A stretch of 64,000 bases of DNA from Leptolyngbya sp. KIOST-1 (GCF_000763385.1 NZ_JQFA01000002.1:3596001-3660000); one strand, 5' to 3'. Positions 1 to 9,353 are shown, counted from the first letter of the stretch. Numbers and translations are program-made. The notes: generated by a model from the letters alone, not told the origin.

Positions 1-381
1 GACTGCGACGGCCTGCGTACCCAGGTGATGGGCGACATTGAGCAAATGCAGATCCAGGCCCAGCGAGAATGGGAATCCATGCGGCAAAAGGCTCTGGCTG
101 AGCAGGACCTGATTCAGCAGGAGGCCGATGTCTACGCTGACCAGGTGCTTTCCAATGTTGAACAGCAGCTTGCCCAGATGCTGCGGATCATTCAAAATGG
201 CCGCAGCCACCTTCAGCCCGCTCAACCCGCCCCTTCCCCTTCCCCTTCCCCCTCCCAGCGGCCCAGAGCGCCCCAGAGCGCCCCTGCTAGCGGGGCAGCC
301 CCAGACCCCCGCCCCGATGCAGCCCCCGATCGCAGCCCCAATCGCCCCCGCCCCCCCAAAAAGCCTGCCGTTGAGCCATGA
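1..381 (+). CDS. C-terminal part of a coiled-coil protein (partial at window edge)
   Basis: The frame is open from base 1, so the true start lies outside the window; the in-window Met/Val codons near base 25-28 are probably internal. The visible part is a charged, Gln/Glu-rich helix with the motif YADQVLSNVEQQLAQMLRII, followed by a low-complexity Pro/Ser/Ala tail of about 50 residues. The stop codon overlaps the ruvA start (ATGA), so the two are translationally coupled. The helix resembles the coiled-coil or DivIVA-like proteins of cyanobacteria, but I cannot assign a function. Confidence 0.6.
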   Translation, partial: DCDGLRTQVMGDIEQMQIQAQREWESMRQKALAEQDLIQQEADVYADQVLSNVEQQLAQMLRIIQNGRSHLQPAQPAPSPSPSPSQRPRAPQSAPASGAAPDPRPDAAPDRSPNRPRPPKKPAVEP

Positions 382-1004
382 TCAGCTACCTGAAGGGGTT
401 GCTGGCCGACATTCAAAAACCCGGTAGCCACAAAATCATTGTTACCCTCGATGTGAATCAGGTGGGCTATGACCTCCAGGTGCCAGCTCGTCAGCTGGCC
501 CTGCTGCCGCCCATGGGGGAGGCGGTGCAGCTGTTTAGCCATCTCTATTTCCGCGACGATCAGGCGGTGTTGTTTGGCTTTGGCCAGCGTCAGGAGCGCG
601 ACTTGTTCCGGCTGCTGATTGGCGTCAGCGGCATTGGTCCTCAGATGGCCCTGGCCCTGATCGACACCCTGGGCGAGGCCGAACTGACCCAGGCGGTGGT
701 CAGTGGCAACACGCGGCTGCTGTCGCGCACTCCAGGGGTGGGGGGTAAAACCGCCGAGCGCCTGGTGCTGGAGCTAAAAACTAAGCTCCAGGACTGGCAA
801 ACCCAGTCGGGGGTTGGGCTGGTGCCTGCGGCGGGGCCAGTGCCCACCCTCTACGAAGAGGTCGAGGTGACCCTCACGGCCCTGGGCTACAGCCAGAGCG
901 AAATTCTCAAGGCCCTTCAGGCGGTGGGCAAAAACTCTACCCTGCAAAAGACGGCGGATCCAGAAAACTGGGTGCGGGAGGCGATCGCCTGGTTGAGCCA
1001 GTAA
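378..1004 (+). CDS. ruvA: Holliday junction branch migration protein RuvA
   Basis: A 208-residue protein of normal RuvA length. The N-terminal OB-fold starts MISYLKGLL. Two helix-hairpin-helix motifs follow, GVSGIGPQMALALI (about residues 78-91) and TPGVGGKTAERLVLELK (about 116-132), then a linker and the C-terminal three-helix domain (about 157-205) that contacts RuvB. RuvA tetramers bind four-way junctions and load the RuvB motor during recombination repair. The ATG overlaps the upstream stop by four bases. ruvB is not in the window, which is usual in cyanobacteria. Identity is secure. Confidence 0.96.
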   Translation: MISYLKGLLADIQKPGSHKIIVTLDVNQVGYDLQVPARQLALLPPMGEAVQLFSHLYFRDDQAVLFGFGQRQERDLFRLLIGVSGIGPQMALALIDTLGEAELTQAVVSGNTRLLSRTPGVGGKTAERLVLELKTKLQDWQTQSGVGLVPAAGPVPTLYEEVEVTLTALGYSQSEILKALQAVGKNSTLQKTADPENWVREAIAWLSQ

Positions 1005-1032
1005 GCTTGAGGGGTGAGCGCCGCCGCGCTTG

Positions 1033-1041
1033 TGCTATAGT
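1033..1041 (+). promoter_or_regulatory. Putative extended -10 promoter for rpsO-PAM68
   Basis: TGCTATAGT is an extended -10 element 45 bases upstream of the rpsO start codon, in the short gap after ruvA. No good -35 box is visible, as is typical for extended -10 promoters. This is a sequence match only. Confidence 0.35.
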
Positions 1042-1086
1042 GAAAAATCCTGGTCAAAATATCCATCTAGAGAAGCCGTCTGTCCC

Positions 1087-1356
1087 ATGACTCTGTTGCA
1101 AGCGCGCAAGCAGGAACTAATCTCCGACTATCAGGTGCACGACACCGACACTGGCTCTGCCGATGTGCAGATCGCTATGCTCACCGATCGCATCAATCAG
1201 CTCAGTGCTCACCTGCAAAAGAACAAAAAAGACTACTCGTCCCGCCGTGGTCTGCTGAAAATGATTGGCCACCGCAAGCGCCTGATGGCCTACCTGCAAA
1301 AGCAAGACTCCGAGCGCTACCGGGCTCTGATTCAAAAGCTCGGTATTCGCGGCTAG
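1087..1356 (+). CDS. rpsO: 30S ribosomal protein S15
   Basis: An 89-residue protein, exactly the usual S15 length, starting MTLLQARKQELISDYQ. The conserved S15 core HLQKNKKDYSSRRGLLKMIG and the end of the fold, RRLMAYLQ-like KRLMAYLQKQD, are present. S15 binds helix 22 of 16S rRNA and starts assembly of the platform of the small subunit. An in-frame start at 1030 exists but would add 19 non-conserved residues, so ATG 1087 is chosen. The next gene, a PAM68 homologue, lies 66 bases downstream, the order known for this pair in other cyanobacteria. Confidence 0.96.
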   Translation: MTLLQARKQELISDYQVHDTDTGSADVQIAMLTDRINQLSAHLQKNKKDYSSRRGLLKMIGHRKRLMAYLQKQDSERYRALIQKLGIRG

Positions 1357-1422
1357 GTTCACCACCGAGTCTGATCCACCGAGTCGGGTTCCTGTCATTG
1401 CCTGTTGTGATCATCTCGACCT

Positions 1423-1929
1423 ATGGCCCCAGAGTCTTCCCGCAAACGTTTGCCCTTTGAACCCGGTGGCAAGGGGGCTGACAAAACCTCAAAAGAGCCG
1501 AAAAAAGACTCCAAACCGTCGGCCAAGTCAGCCCCTGCCAAGCCTAAAAGCCCGGCCAAAGCAGCCTCTTCTAAAGCTGCAAAACCCTCAAAGGGCAAAT
1601 CCGCCAGTTCTGCCACTGCTATTCCTGAAGAGGTCAGCAGTCGAATGTTGCGACGGATGCTGGCGTTTTCGGGTATTCCAACGCTTTCGGGTATTCTGAC
1701 GTTTTTTGTCAGCTATTATCTGGTGGTCAATCGGGTAGTAGAGCTGCCCTCCTACTTTGTGTTGCTGGTCACCCTCGGCTGTTTTGGGCTTGGGGTAGTG
1801 GGCCTCACCTATGGTGTCCTATCAGCTTCCTGGGACGAGGGCCGCGCGGGAGACTGGCTGGGGCTTGAAGAGTTTAAGGTAAACTTTGGCCGGGTGACCA
1901 GTGCCTGGGAAAAAAAATCTGAGTCCTAG
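1423..1929 (+). CDS. PAM68 family photosystem II assembly protein
   Basis: A 168-residue protein with a Lys/Ala/Ser/Pro-rich, probably disordered N-terminus (about 1-65), then RMLRRMLAFSGIPTLSG and two transmembrane helices (about 82-105 and 113-137). A conserved C-terminal stretch SASWDEGRAGDWLGLEEF follows. This is the PAM68 (DUF3464) layout; the family helps insert and assemble photosystem II subunits such as CP47 in the thylakoid. It follows rpsO on the same strand, as in Synechocystis where the homologue is sll0933. The long basic N-terminus would suit ribosome contact, which is an inference. Confidence 0.88.
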   Translation: MAPESSRKRLPFEPGGKGADKTSKEPKKDSKPSAKSAPAKPKSPAKAASSKAAKPSKGKSASSATAIPEEVSSRMLRRMLAFSGIPTLSGILTFFVSYYLVVNRVVELPSYFVLLVTLGCFGLGVVGLTYGVLSASWDEGRAGDWLGLEEFKVNFGRVTSAWEKKSES

Positions 1930-2049
1930 TGAAGCGTCGCCGTAGCCTTTGCTGAATGCAGGATGGGCAAAGCCGAAGGTGTTCATTATTCCAGGGAAAG
2001 GCATGGGCTTTAGACCTTTTCCAGCCTACAAAGGGTTTGCGATAGCGCC

Positions 2050-3192
2050 TTAATCTCTGTCCTGTTGGGCAGAGGATTCAATAATTTGCTCGATCTGGGC
2101 TTCCATCGTCTTCAGCATCTGCATCAGGTCATCGAGGGTGCGGGCTGAGGGAGCCTCAATGGTGAGGGTCTGCTGGGCTCGATGGCGGATGGCGCTAATC
2201 CTTTTTTGCAGATTGTTGGCGACACCCAGGGCCTCTTCTCCCAGCTGGCGAATCTGCTGTTGCTCATAAAATTTTAGCGCCGCTCCCCGCAGCACCTGTA
2301 CGGTGGCTTCTTCGCCATGCTTGCCTGCCATCAGCCGTAGGCGCAAAAGGACGCGATCGCCGTGGTGAAGGCGCTCGATGTCGGCCTGCTTGGGCTGGCT
2401 GATGGGCAGCAGCGGCAGGTGGGTCAACCGCTTGAGTTCATTGATAATGCTTTGCACCTGATCGCAACTCAGGTCAGTCAGCGCTGCCTGCACGACGCCG
2501 TCTTTGCTCCAGAGCACTCGCCCGTGGTTGGGGCGCTGCTCCAGGTAAAGCCGGCCAATGCCTTCGGTCAGCACCTGGTTCAGCAGCGCCTGGGTCAGCT
2601 GAGGTGGGGGCAGTCCGGGAAGCTGGTCGAGGGAAATTTCGCTTAGGGCTGGGTCTAGATCCAGGCTCAGAGGCTGGGCCTCTGGTGGCGCTACAGGGGG
2701 GATAGCGGCGGGCTGAGGAACAGGAGGGCTGGGCTCGGGGCGATCGCTATACAAATCCTCAGGACTGTCGACGACAAAAGTCAGCAACTCATTGCTAGAA
2801 ATCACAGCATCCTGGGTTGCAGAGGCGTCTTCGGCAATAGGGGAATGGGGTTTGGTACGGGCAGCATGGCTCAAATACTTAGAGAGCATTTTTCGCTGCC
2901 AGTCAGAGGGGATGGGCCAGGACACCATCGAGCAGTGGATGAAGGATGCCTGTTTGCGGGCATAGTCAGCGGCAGAGGAGTCGCTCGGGTCGACCATACC
3001 CAGGTGGAGACAGCTAGACTCCACAGACAGCGGAATGATTTCGTGGTAGAGACAGGCCTCGAAGGGAAAAATGCTGTCGATCAGCGACAACATTTGAGCT
3101 GTATTGAGGCGGCTATCAACGGATTCGTTGCCGCTGTTCAAGTCCAGGGCAGCAAGGTCGTTAGACAGCCCAGGAATTTCGGGCTTCGGCAT
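2050..3192 (-). CDS. GspE/PilB N-terminal-domain-like protein, function unknown
   Basis: A 380-residue protein. Residues about 25-110 (SRLNTAQMLSLIDSIFPFEA, then HLGMVDPSDSSAADYARKQ) resemble the N-terminal MshEN/GspE-II domain of type II secretion and type IV pilus ATPases. There is no Walker A motif, so it is not itself an ATPase. A Pro/Glu-rich linker leads to a second conserved domain (about 195-300) and a C-terminal coiled coil (about 320-378). Proteins of this layout occur widely in cyanobacteria and are often labelled pilus-related. A regulatory or adaptor role in the pilus machinery is inference. Confidence 0.7.
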   Translation of the reverse strand: MPKPEIPGLSNDLAALDLNSGNESVDSRLNTAQMLSLIDSIFPFEACLYHEIIPLSVESSCLHLGMVDPSDSSAADYARKQASFIHCSMVSWPIPSDWQRKMLSKYLSHAARTKPHSPIAEDASATQDAVISSNELLTFVVDSPEDLYSDRPEPSPPVPQPAAIPPVAPPEAQPLSLDLDPALSEISLDQLPGLPPPQLTQALLNQVLTEGIGRLYLEQRPNHGRVLWSKDGVVQAALTDLSCDQVQSIINELKRLTHLPLLPISQPKQADIERLHHGDRVLLRLRLMAGKHGEEATVQVLRGAALKFYEQQQIRQLGEEALGVANNLQKRISAIRHRAQQTLTIEAPSARTLDDLMQMLKTMEAQIEQIIESSAQQDRD

Positions 3193-3611
3193 AGGCCTAG
3201 CAATTTAACGATCAGGATCCTCTCTATGCTATGCCGCCGTAGACGCCAAGCCGCCAATTCTTAAGCTCATACTCCCTAATCTTTATAGTGGATGGCTCTA
3301 GGTCAAGCCCGAAAGAAATTTGCCCACGCAGTCTGTAACCATCGCCGAGACTGTCGGGACATGACCGATGTGGTGGCAACGTTGGCCATCCGCCGTAGGG
3401 AAACTACGGTTTCCAACCATAATCAGGGGCGGCGTCAAAAAAGATAATGTCTATCGCAGATATTGACCCGACTAGGCCTGCATTGATGAGTAGTCTCGCA
3501 ATTAGTTTGAAAAATTCTCCTGGCGAAGAAAAACTGTCGTTGTGGGTCCTTAAAACGTTGACGTTCAAAAGAATTAAATTTGCAACTTCTTATTTTGAAC
3601 ATAACGTAGCG
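3193..3611. other. Intergenic region without a recognisable gene
   Basis: About 420 bases upstream of the PilB-like gene and downstream of the next minus-strand gene. It is AT-richer than its neighbours. The plus-strand reading frame at 3447-3683 has no family resemblance and runs into the opposing gene. No convincing terminator or riboswitch was seen. Confidence 0.4.
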
Positions 3612-5708
3612 CTACAAAGGTTCCGGTTGAGAGTTAGAGGTTCCAGGGTTGGAGGCTGGGGGCGGTTCGATAGAGGCGTTTGAGTTGTTACCGGTGGAGG
3701 GAATGGGGCTGAACTGGCTGGTCGAGTCCGCCTCGGGCTCAAGGATTGACTCGGTTAGGGAAACTTTGGCAAAGCCCAGCACCCCGTCACGCCCTTGGGA
3801 AGATAACATCTGTTCTTCGGCAGGGGCTGGTTCTACCTGCAGCGCTTGGTCAACAGCCTCTGGGGATGCTGGGGGAATGGAGGGGGCATCCGAGTTCGTA
3901 GTGGGTGCGGCAGGGGTGGCGGGGAGGGAAGCCGTATCAGCGATCGCGGTCAGGGTTGAATCATCACCTGCTAGGGGCAGTTCTACGTGCTCGGCGGAGG
4001 GGAGGGCGCTGGCCTTGGGTTCAGGTGTCGCTGTTTCGGGGAGGTATACGGTACTGTCGGGTACTGCACCGGCCAGGGTGGCGACGGACCTTTCACCAGG
4101 GGAATTTTCCTCGGTGGCGGGCATGTTCTGGCCGCCTTCGCGGGCATCAGCCCATGTCGGCGGTGCAGCCGCGTTTGACTCCTCGAGAGGAACCTCTGGT
4201 TCTGCAGTTGCTGCGACTTCGGCTGGCTCGGCAGCGGAGGGATTTTCCTCGGGGGCGGGATGGTCTAGCTGAGCCTGCTGCGATGCAGAATCCTTGGGCA
4301 GGTGTTGGCTGGGTGCCGCAGGCACAATGGGCTCACTTTCGGGCTGAACGGAGCCCTCGATGCCAGAGGGATTTACCCTACCCACCGTAGAGCGCCAGAG
4401 ATGGGCAAGGGCGCTGTCGCTCAGCATTCCACTGGCTACCAGTAAGGGTTGCCGCCCCTCTCCTGGAGCTACTTCCGAACTGACTTCGCTCACCAAGGTT
4501 TCGTCTACCCCTTCCTCAACTTGGGCAACAGGATCGCTGGGGGAAGTCCACATGCGGAGAAAGTCATCCACAGGTTCTCCCCTGCTGTCCGCGAGCGCCA
4601 GGACTGGTTCTTCGGGGGGTTGAGCACTGGGGCTGAGGGTCCAGAACTGGGCCTGAAGTTCGGGATTTTGGCTTTCGTAGGCCGCGATCGCCTGGGCGAC
4701 AGCGTTGGCTCGCCGTTGCTGATCGCGGCGAATGCTGGCCTCGGTATTGCCAAGCCCAGGGGCATTCCAGCGACCGGTGTTGGGGTTGATGTAGGAGCGG
4801 GTGCGGGCAATCAGGATCGCCTCTGCCCCTTCGTAGCCATTGGTCTTGGCCTCGACCAGGCGCTCGATATAGCCGACTCGGCCAATGGCGGCCAGGGGAG
4901 ACTGATTCGCGAGATCCAGCCCATTCAGCGTTTCCTCAAGGGTCAAGTTGAGGCCGTGTTTGAGGGCCCGCTGGCGCAGCACGTCCCCCTGGTTTTGCAG
5001 TCGGGCCAGCTGTTTTTGATCGGCTTCTTCGGGGGTTTTGGCGCCGTGCTGGTAGGAAAAGGTGCCCATGTTCCAGACCCGATTGCCGGGGTCGGTGTGG
5101 CCAAAGTAGGCGGGGTTGATTGCACCATTGGGGGTACGGGTGCCCTCTGCACTGCCCACCGCCCAGGCCACCAGGGAGTTGGAGTTGCCCTCAAACAGGG
5201 TGGGCAGCGGATCGGCAGGAACCTTGGCCGCCGCCAATTTGGCCTCGGCCAGGGCCACCATGGCTGGGGATGGCTCCATTTCAAAGTCGAGGGCCAGGGG
5301 TTGGGGCTCGACCTTGGCGACGGTGACGGGCTCGGGCTCAGGTTCGGGCGGGGCTGTCGCCACGGCGACAGCTTCAGTCACCACTGGCGGGGCCGGGGGC
5401 AGCAAGGCGGTCGCAGAGGTCTCGCTGTTGAGGGCCACCGCTACGCCGCGCCGGTATACCCCAGCGGGTAGCTGCTGGGGCGAGTGATACCGCATCGGTG
5501 GGCTGCCTGCGTTGGCAGGGATTGGCAGGGGCTGGTTGGCTGGATCAAACACGGGGACTGGAGCCATAGCTGCAGGGGCAGGAGCGGGTTCAGCCCACTG
5601 AGGGGGAGAAAGCTCAAAGCTGAGGACACCGTCGTCGGCCCGCACGGCCGAAGGGCTGAGGAGTGCCAGCAGGGAGCTAGCCGCTAACAGGTGGGGGTGA
5701 AGCTTCAT
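3612..5708 (-). CDS. Large secreted protein with Pro/Ala/Glu-rich tail, function unknown
   Basis: A 698-residue protein with a clear signal peptide (LLAASSLLALLSPSAVRA, cleaved near residue 24). A conserved domain at about 165-355 contains LVAWAVGSAEGTRTPNGAIN, YFGHTDPGNRVWNMGTFSYQ and ARTRSYINPNTGRWNAPGLG. The rest is acidic, Pro/Ala/Ser-rich low complexity. The conserved block occurs in secreted cyanobacterial proteins. Its AVGSAEGTRT start and GHTDPGN motif hint at a periplasmic or envelope enzyme-like fold, but I do not know a function. It belongs to a run of minus-strand genes (7822 to 2050) that may be co-transcribed in part. Confidence 0.75.
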   Translation of the reverse strand: MKLHPHLLAASSLLALLSPSAVRADDGVLSFELSPPQWAEPAPAPAAMAPVPVFDPANQPLPIPANAGSPPMRYHSPQQLPAGVYRRGVAVALNSETSATALLPPAPPVVTEAVAVATAPPEPEPEPVTVAKVEPQPLALDFEMEPSPAMVALAEAKLAAAKVPADPLPTLFEGNSNSLVAWAVGSAEGTRTPNGAINPAYFGHTDPGNRVWNMGTFSYQHGAKTPEEADQKQLARLQNQGDVLRQRALKHGLNLTLEETLNGLDLANQSPLAAIGRVGYIERLVEAKTNGYEGAEAILIARTRSYINPNTGRWNAPGLGNTEASIRRDQQRRANAVAQAIAAYESQNPELQAQFWTLSPSAQPPEEPVLALADSRGEPVDDFLRMWTSPSDPVAQVEEGVDETLVSEVSSEVAPGEGRQPLLVASGMLSDSALAHLWRSTVGRVNPSGIEGSVQPESEPIVPAAPSQHLPKDSASQQAQLDHPAPEENPSAAEPAEVAATAEPEVPLEESNAAAPPTWADAREGGQNMPATEENSPGERSVATLAGAVPDSTVYLPETATPEPKASALPSAEHVELPLAGDDSTLTAIADTASLPATPAAPTTNSDAPSIPPASPEAVDQALQVEPAPAEEQMLSSQGRDGVLGFAKVSLTESILEPEADSTSQFSPIPSTGNNSNASIEPPPASNPGTSNSQPEPL

Positions 5709-5790
5709 GGGGCAAAGACTGAGTGCAGTTGGCGGTAGACACAGGGTTAGAAAAGGCTCCAGCGGGGAGGTTCCGCAGGCTCAGGGGAGA

Positions 5791-6267
5791 TTAAAACCGC
5801 AGGCTGGGGGTCGGGTGGTTAAGGGATTTTTCAAGGACGCGATCGGAGGGTTCGACGATGGCCCAGGCTCCGTCGGGCTGCCGACGCAGAGTGGCAAAGT
5901 GAATTTGCTGACCCCTGCCCAACACCTCACCGGCCTGGACAGGGCCAAGGCGGGGCCGCTTGACCCCGCAGTACCGGAACAGGTAGGCAGGCACCTCTGG
6001 AGTAGAGAAATAGATGCAGTGAAACCCTCTGGCGGCCAATTCCACCTGCCCCGCAAAGGGGGCTCGAATGCGAGTGCCCTGGAGCCGCACGGAGATATCG
6101 CCCAGACTGCCGGTGACTAGCTGACCCGCCACGCGATCGCCTGACTCGATTTCCCAAGCCTGCTTCAGTACGATCTGGCGTGGGGTTACGCTTGAAAGAT
6201 TTCGGCAGCTGCCCAAACCGATCAGCAAAAGGATGAGACTCAGGCCGCGCATCAGTTGGCCCAGCAT
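5791..6267 (-). CDS. Predicted lipoprotein, function unknown
   Basis: A 158-residue protein if started at ATG 6267; GGAG lies about 12 bases upstream. The N-terminus MRGLSLILLLIGLGSC is a typical lipoprotein signal ending in a lipobox Cys, so the mature protein should be membrane anchored. The body (QVELAARGFHCIYFSTPEVP, GRGQQIHFATLRRQPDGAWA) looks like a small beta-rich domain. An ATG at 6252 is also possible. A longer reading to 6399 would overlap the next gene and hide the signal peptide, so it was not used. No family assignment. Confidence 0.65.
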   Translation of the reverse strand: MLGQLMRGLSLILLLIGLGSCRNLSSVTPRQIVLKQAWEIESGDRVAGQLVTGSLGDISVRLQGTRIRAPFAGQVELAARGFHCIYFSTPEVPAYLFRYCGVKRPRLGPVQAGEVLGRGQQIHFATLRRQPDGAWAIVEPSDRVLEKSLNHPTPSLRF

Positions 6268-6361
6268 GTCAGATAAACTCCAGGACGGTACCGTGGTTGT
6301 GGAGAATTGTGGGATAGGCGGCGATCGCCACCCATCTAAGCCCGTAACCCACCCCAGCCCA

Positions 6362-6775
6362 CTACTGAAACCGAAAGCGGTAGCCAGCATATTCGTCATT
6401 TTCGTAAAGAATTACGAGCTGGACCGAGGGATCCCAGGCCATCGGGTAGGCCTCTCGTTCGGAGACAACGCCAGAGCGAACCTGGAGTTGAGGAAGTGTG
6501 CAGTAGGGCTCGGCCACGATTTTGCGCACATTTTCCTTGGGGTCACGCTCTGGAACGACTAAAAGCTTTGCTAACTGCTCGCGACTCAGCTGGGCGTTGC
6601 TCTGCACAATCTTTTCGCACCCCGGCGCGGTTTGGGGGCGAGTGGTGGATAGCCAGCGCCCCATATTCTGTCCATCAATGGCCAGTAGGCCAATGGCCAG
6701 CATGAGCCCACCGGCAATTAAGGGCTTTGCGGTAGCCAAGCTTAGGCCACCCCCAGACTGATTCATCGAAACCAT
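6362..6775 (-). CDS. Conserved small membrane protein, function unknown
   Basis: A 137-residue protein with one N-terminal transmembrane helix (about 17-36, KPLIAGGLMLAIGLLAI) and a soluble C-terminal part containing SREQLAKLLVVPERDPKENV and ILYENDEYAGYRFRF. AGGAG lies seven bases before ATG 6775, a good ribosome binding site. It looks like a membrane-anchored protein conserved in cyanobacteria. Nothing in it points to a catalytic activity. Confidence 0.7.
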   Translation of the reverse strand: MVSMNQSGGGLSLATAKPLIAGGLMLAIGLLAIDGQNMGRWLSTTRPQTAPGCEKIVQSNAQLSREQLAKLLVVPERDPKENVRKIVAEPYCTLPQLQVRSGVVSEREAYPMAWDPSVQLVILYENDEYAGYRFRFQ

Positions 6776-6823
6776 AACCTGTCTCCTGAAAACCTCAAAC
6801 GTTATCGCTTCGGCGGGGTGGGC

Positions 6824-7822
6824 CTAGAGTTGGCCGCCGATCGCCAGCCCCACAATGAGCAACGCCACCCGCAGGGCCGGTCCAAAGGCAAGCTTCGGAG
6901 CTAGAGTGGCGCGGTAAAGAGCGTAGGCAGTCATTGCAGTAATCGCTGCAACGGCCAGGGACCAGAGGGAGGGAAATGCTCCCAACAGCAAATTTAGAGC
7001 CAGCCGACCAATCACGCCGCCCCCAAACCACAGCATGCTGTCCACAAGGGATAGGGATGCCCCTCGTTGACTGGGGCCAGAGGCAGGGGGTGCCGGGTGG
7101 AAGGGAGACTCGGTGGGGTGGGAGGTGGCAGGGTGAGGTATCCCTCTCTGGACCATATCGCGGGCCAGTCCACCCAGAGTTTGGAAAAGCTGAGCGACCA
7201 GCTGAACCGGTTCGTGGCTTAGAGCCTCTATATCGCTAGCTAGGGAATTCCACAGGCTCTGGCCCCGCAGAATTGAGCGGTTGGAGCGACGAGTCCGGGG
7301 TCTGCCACCGGCAATAGGGTGGGTAGGTGCGCCTCGGTAGGGTGAGGCTGGGGGAATTGGGCGACTGGCCAGCACGACATTTCCCCAGCTATCTACTTCT
7401 GCTGAGGCGATCGCTGCCTGGTGCACATCCAGGAATGGCGGCGCTATGGCCTGGCCGTGGGGATTCACCGCAGGGTAGACCTGGGCCAAGTGAGCATAGA
7501 GGGTCTGCATGGTGGCGATCGCCTGTTCCTGCTCAGCTGAGCGCTGATTGATCTGGTTGGCGATCGCGGCTAGCTGCTGAATATAGCCTTCCGCTGACTG
7601 AGGAGAACCACTGCCAGCCCGGTCTGGGTCGGTGGTGGCCCGCCGTTGCAGAGTCTCTACCGCAGTAGAAAAATCGGTTCTGGGTCGTCTGCCCGCCTTT
7701 GACGGTTGGGAGACCCCAATTGGAGCAGGTTCTCCAGCCCAGTCCACGCGAACATCAGTGTCGCTCGGGTCCAGGGCATTGACCCGATGAATTAGTTTGG
7801 TTTGAATGCTCTGTAAATCCAT
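6824..7822 (-). CDS. Conserved protein with C-terminal membrane segments, function unknown
   Basis: A 332-residue protein starting MDLQSIQTKLIHRVNALDPS. Residues about 90-150 form a helix (QQLAAIANQINQRSAEQEQA). The middle is Pro/Ser/Arg-rich and variable. The last 80 residues hold two or three hydrophobic helices (for example AFPSLWSLAVAAITAMTAYA and LRVALLIVGLAIGG). ATG 7822 is preferred over an upstream TTG at 7855, whose product would begin with residues not typical of the family. Function unknown. Confidence 0.65.
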   Translation of the reverse strand: MDLQSIQTKLIHRVNALDPSDTDVRVDWAGEPAPIGVSQPSKAGRRPRTDFSTAVETLQRRATTDPDRAGSGSPQSAEGYIQQLAAIANQINQRSAEQEQAIATMQTLYAHLAQVYPAVNPHGQAIAPPFLDVHQAAIASAEVDSWGNVVLASRPIPPASPYRGAPTHPIAGGRPRTRRSNRSILRGQSLWNSLASDIEALSHEPVQLVAQLFQTLGGLARDMVQRGIPHPATSHPTESPFHPAPPASGPSQRGASLSLVDSMLWFGGGVIGRLALNLLLGAFPSLWSLAVAAITAMTAYALYRATLAPKLAFGPALRVALLIVGLAIGGQL

Positions 7823-8416
7823 TGTGCTGTACCCCAAAAGGAGAGCAAACCTCAACGTCTGTCGAAGTCAATGGCCCGGAAGAACCAAGGCCTGGAGACA
7901 ATTCCCCGACAGGAGGAGGGAAATTATCGATGAACTGGTACAAGTGTATCATGCTAGGGGCAGATATGTACCAAAAGTGTACTAATTTCTCGCCAGATCT
8001 TTAGGGAAGCTGTTCTAGTTTCCAGCCATGCTCAATCGGAGAGGCTTTGGGGGGAATGGAACCTGCTTTGCCCCTTTGCATTAACGGCTGGACTGAATTG
8101 GCCGCCTGATCTGCTCAGCGAAGGGAGTGAAACCTCTAAAAGCGAGTAATTGAGGCGGGAATTCTGTACAAAATCTATAATTTTTGGGCTACCTGCCGCT
8201 GGCGCTGCCCAAACGTCGAGGAAACTTTCTGTACCTTAATAAAGCTATTTGAGTTCTTCAGGTAGGCATGGTTTATTGGTGACTGTACGGATGACGTTGC
8301 GGCTTGCGGGTTAGCTTGATGTAGTTTTTCTGCCTCGGTTTCGACCCAAGGATTAGAGAAGGGCAAGCTAAACATGTGTATCGGCGTCTGCCTGCCTCAT
8401 TTAACAATGGATAGCT
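7823..8416. other. Long intergenic region (divergent promoter region)
   Basis: About 590 bases between a minus-strand gene and the plus-strand MlaE-type gene. Both must have their promoters here. A TATAAT-like element occurs at about 8175-8180 but lacks a well spaced -35. GTAC direct and inverted half-sites occur near 7937-7982. The reading frames in this stretch show no recognisable protein. Confidence 0.4.
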
Positions 8417-9283
8417 ATGGTTAAGGCCTCCCACAAAGCCCTGCGGCTTTCGCTTCCGTTTTCAGATTCGCCCCGTTCCGATTGCCGTGCTCAGCGCGAC
8501 CCCCAAGCGATACAGGCCGTTCGGCCAAAATCCTGCCCCTACCACATTGTGATGGCCTGTTTTCTGGGCGGGCAGGTAATTATGCGGATTTTGCGGTCTG
8601 GTATCAACCGCCCGCGAACCGTTGAACAAATGGTGACCGCAGGGCCAATGACGCTAACCCCTGTGCTCCTCACCAATGTCTTTGCGGGCATGATCTTCAC
8701 GATTCAAACTGCCCGAGAACTGGAGCGGTTTGGGGCCATACATGCCCTCGGTGGGGCCTTTGCCATGGCCTTCTGTCGAGAATTGGCTCCCATCCTCACG
8801 GCGGCGATTATGGCTGGGCAAGTCGGTACGGCTTACGCCGCCGAAATCGGTTGCATGAAGGTGACCGACCAAATTGACGCTCTCAAGGTGTTGCGCACTG
8901 ACCCGGTCGACTATCTGGTGGTTCCAAGGGTGGTCGCCTGCTGCGTCATGCTTCCGGTGCTCACGGTGCTGGGGCTGGTGCTGGGCATTGTCGGCGGGGC
9001 TGGGGTGGCTTTCCTGTTCTACGAAATGCCGACCGCTCAATTCTTAGACTCGGTGCGATCCCTAATGGTGCTCAACGACCTGATTGCCGTGGTGATCAAA
9101 TCGGTTTTATTTGGAGCTATTGTGGCCCTGGCCGGCTGCACCTGGGGGCTGACCACTACCTGTAGCCGCTCCGTCGGACGAGCAGCTACCTCTGCGGTGG
9201 TGTCTACCTGGGTGGGGCTATTTGTGGTCGATTTTTTTCTGTCGCTGGTGCTATTTGGCGGAGCAGGGGTGTCTGTGCATTAA
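8417..9283 (+). CDS. MlaE-type (Ycf63/DUF140) ABC transporter permease
   Basis: A 288-residue integral membrane protein. The family signature runs through TLTPVLLTNVFAGMIFTIQT, FCRELAPILTAAIMAGQVGT and AAEIGCMKVTDQIDALKVLR, followed by hydrophobic helices to the C-terminus. MlaE-type permeases, called Ycf63 in plastids and Slr1045-like in Synechocystis, move phospholipid-type lipids between membranes with an MlaF-like ATPase and an MCE protein. Neither partner is next to it here; in cyanobacteria these genes are often scattered. The first 45 residues are poorly conserved, so the start could lie further in. Confidence 0.85.
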   Translation: MVKASHKALRLSLPFSDSPRSDCRAQRDPQAIQAVRPKSCPYHIVMACFLGGQVIMRILRSGINRPRTVEQMVTAGPMTLTPVLLTNVFAGMIFTIQTARELERFGAIHALGGAFAMAFCRELAPILTAAIMAGQVGTAYAAEIGCMKVTDQIDALKVLRTDPVDYLVVPRVVACCVMLPVLTVLGLVLGIVGGAGVAFLFYEMPTAQFLDSVRSLMVLNDLIAVVIKSVLFGAIVALAGCTWGLTTTCSRSVGRAATSAVVSTWVGLFVVDFFLSLVLFGGAGVSVH

Positions 9284-9353
9284 TTAAATCCCCTTCAACG
9301 GTCTGGGTGAAGGACTTGAGCTTACCCGTAGCCAGATCGGCTGGTCGTCATTG

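Noticed and set aside
1930..2049. Intrinsic terminator after the PAM68 gene
   Set aside because: CTTTGC/GCAAAG can pair over six bases only, with a large loop and no T-run.
8175..8375. Minus-strand 66-codon frame upstream of the MlaE-type gene
   Set aside because: No ribosome binding site and no recognisable sequence; it lies in the divergent promoter region.
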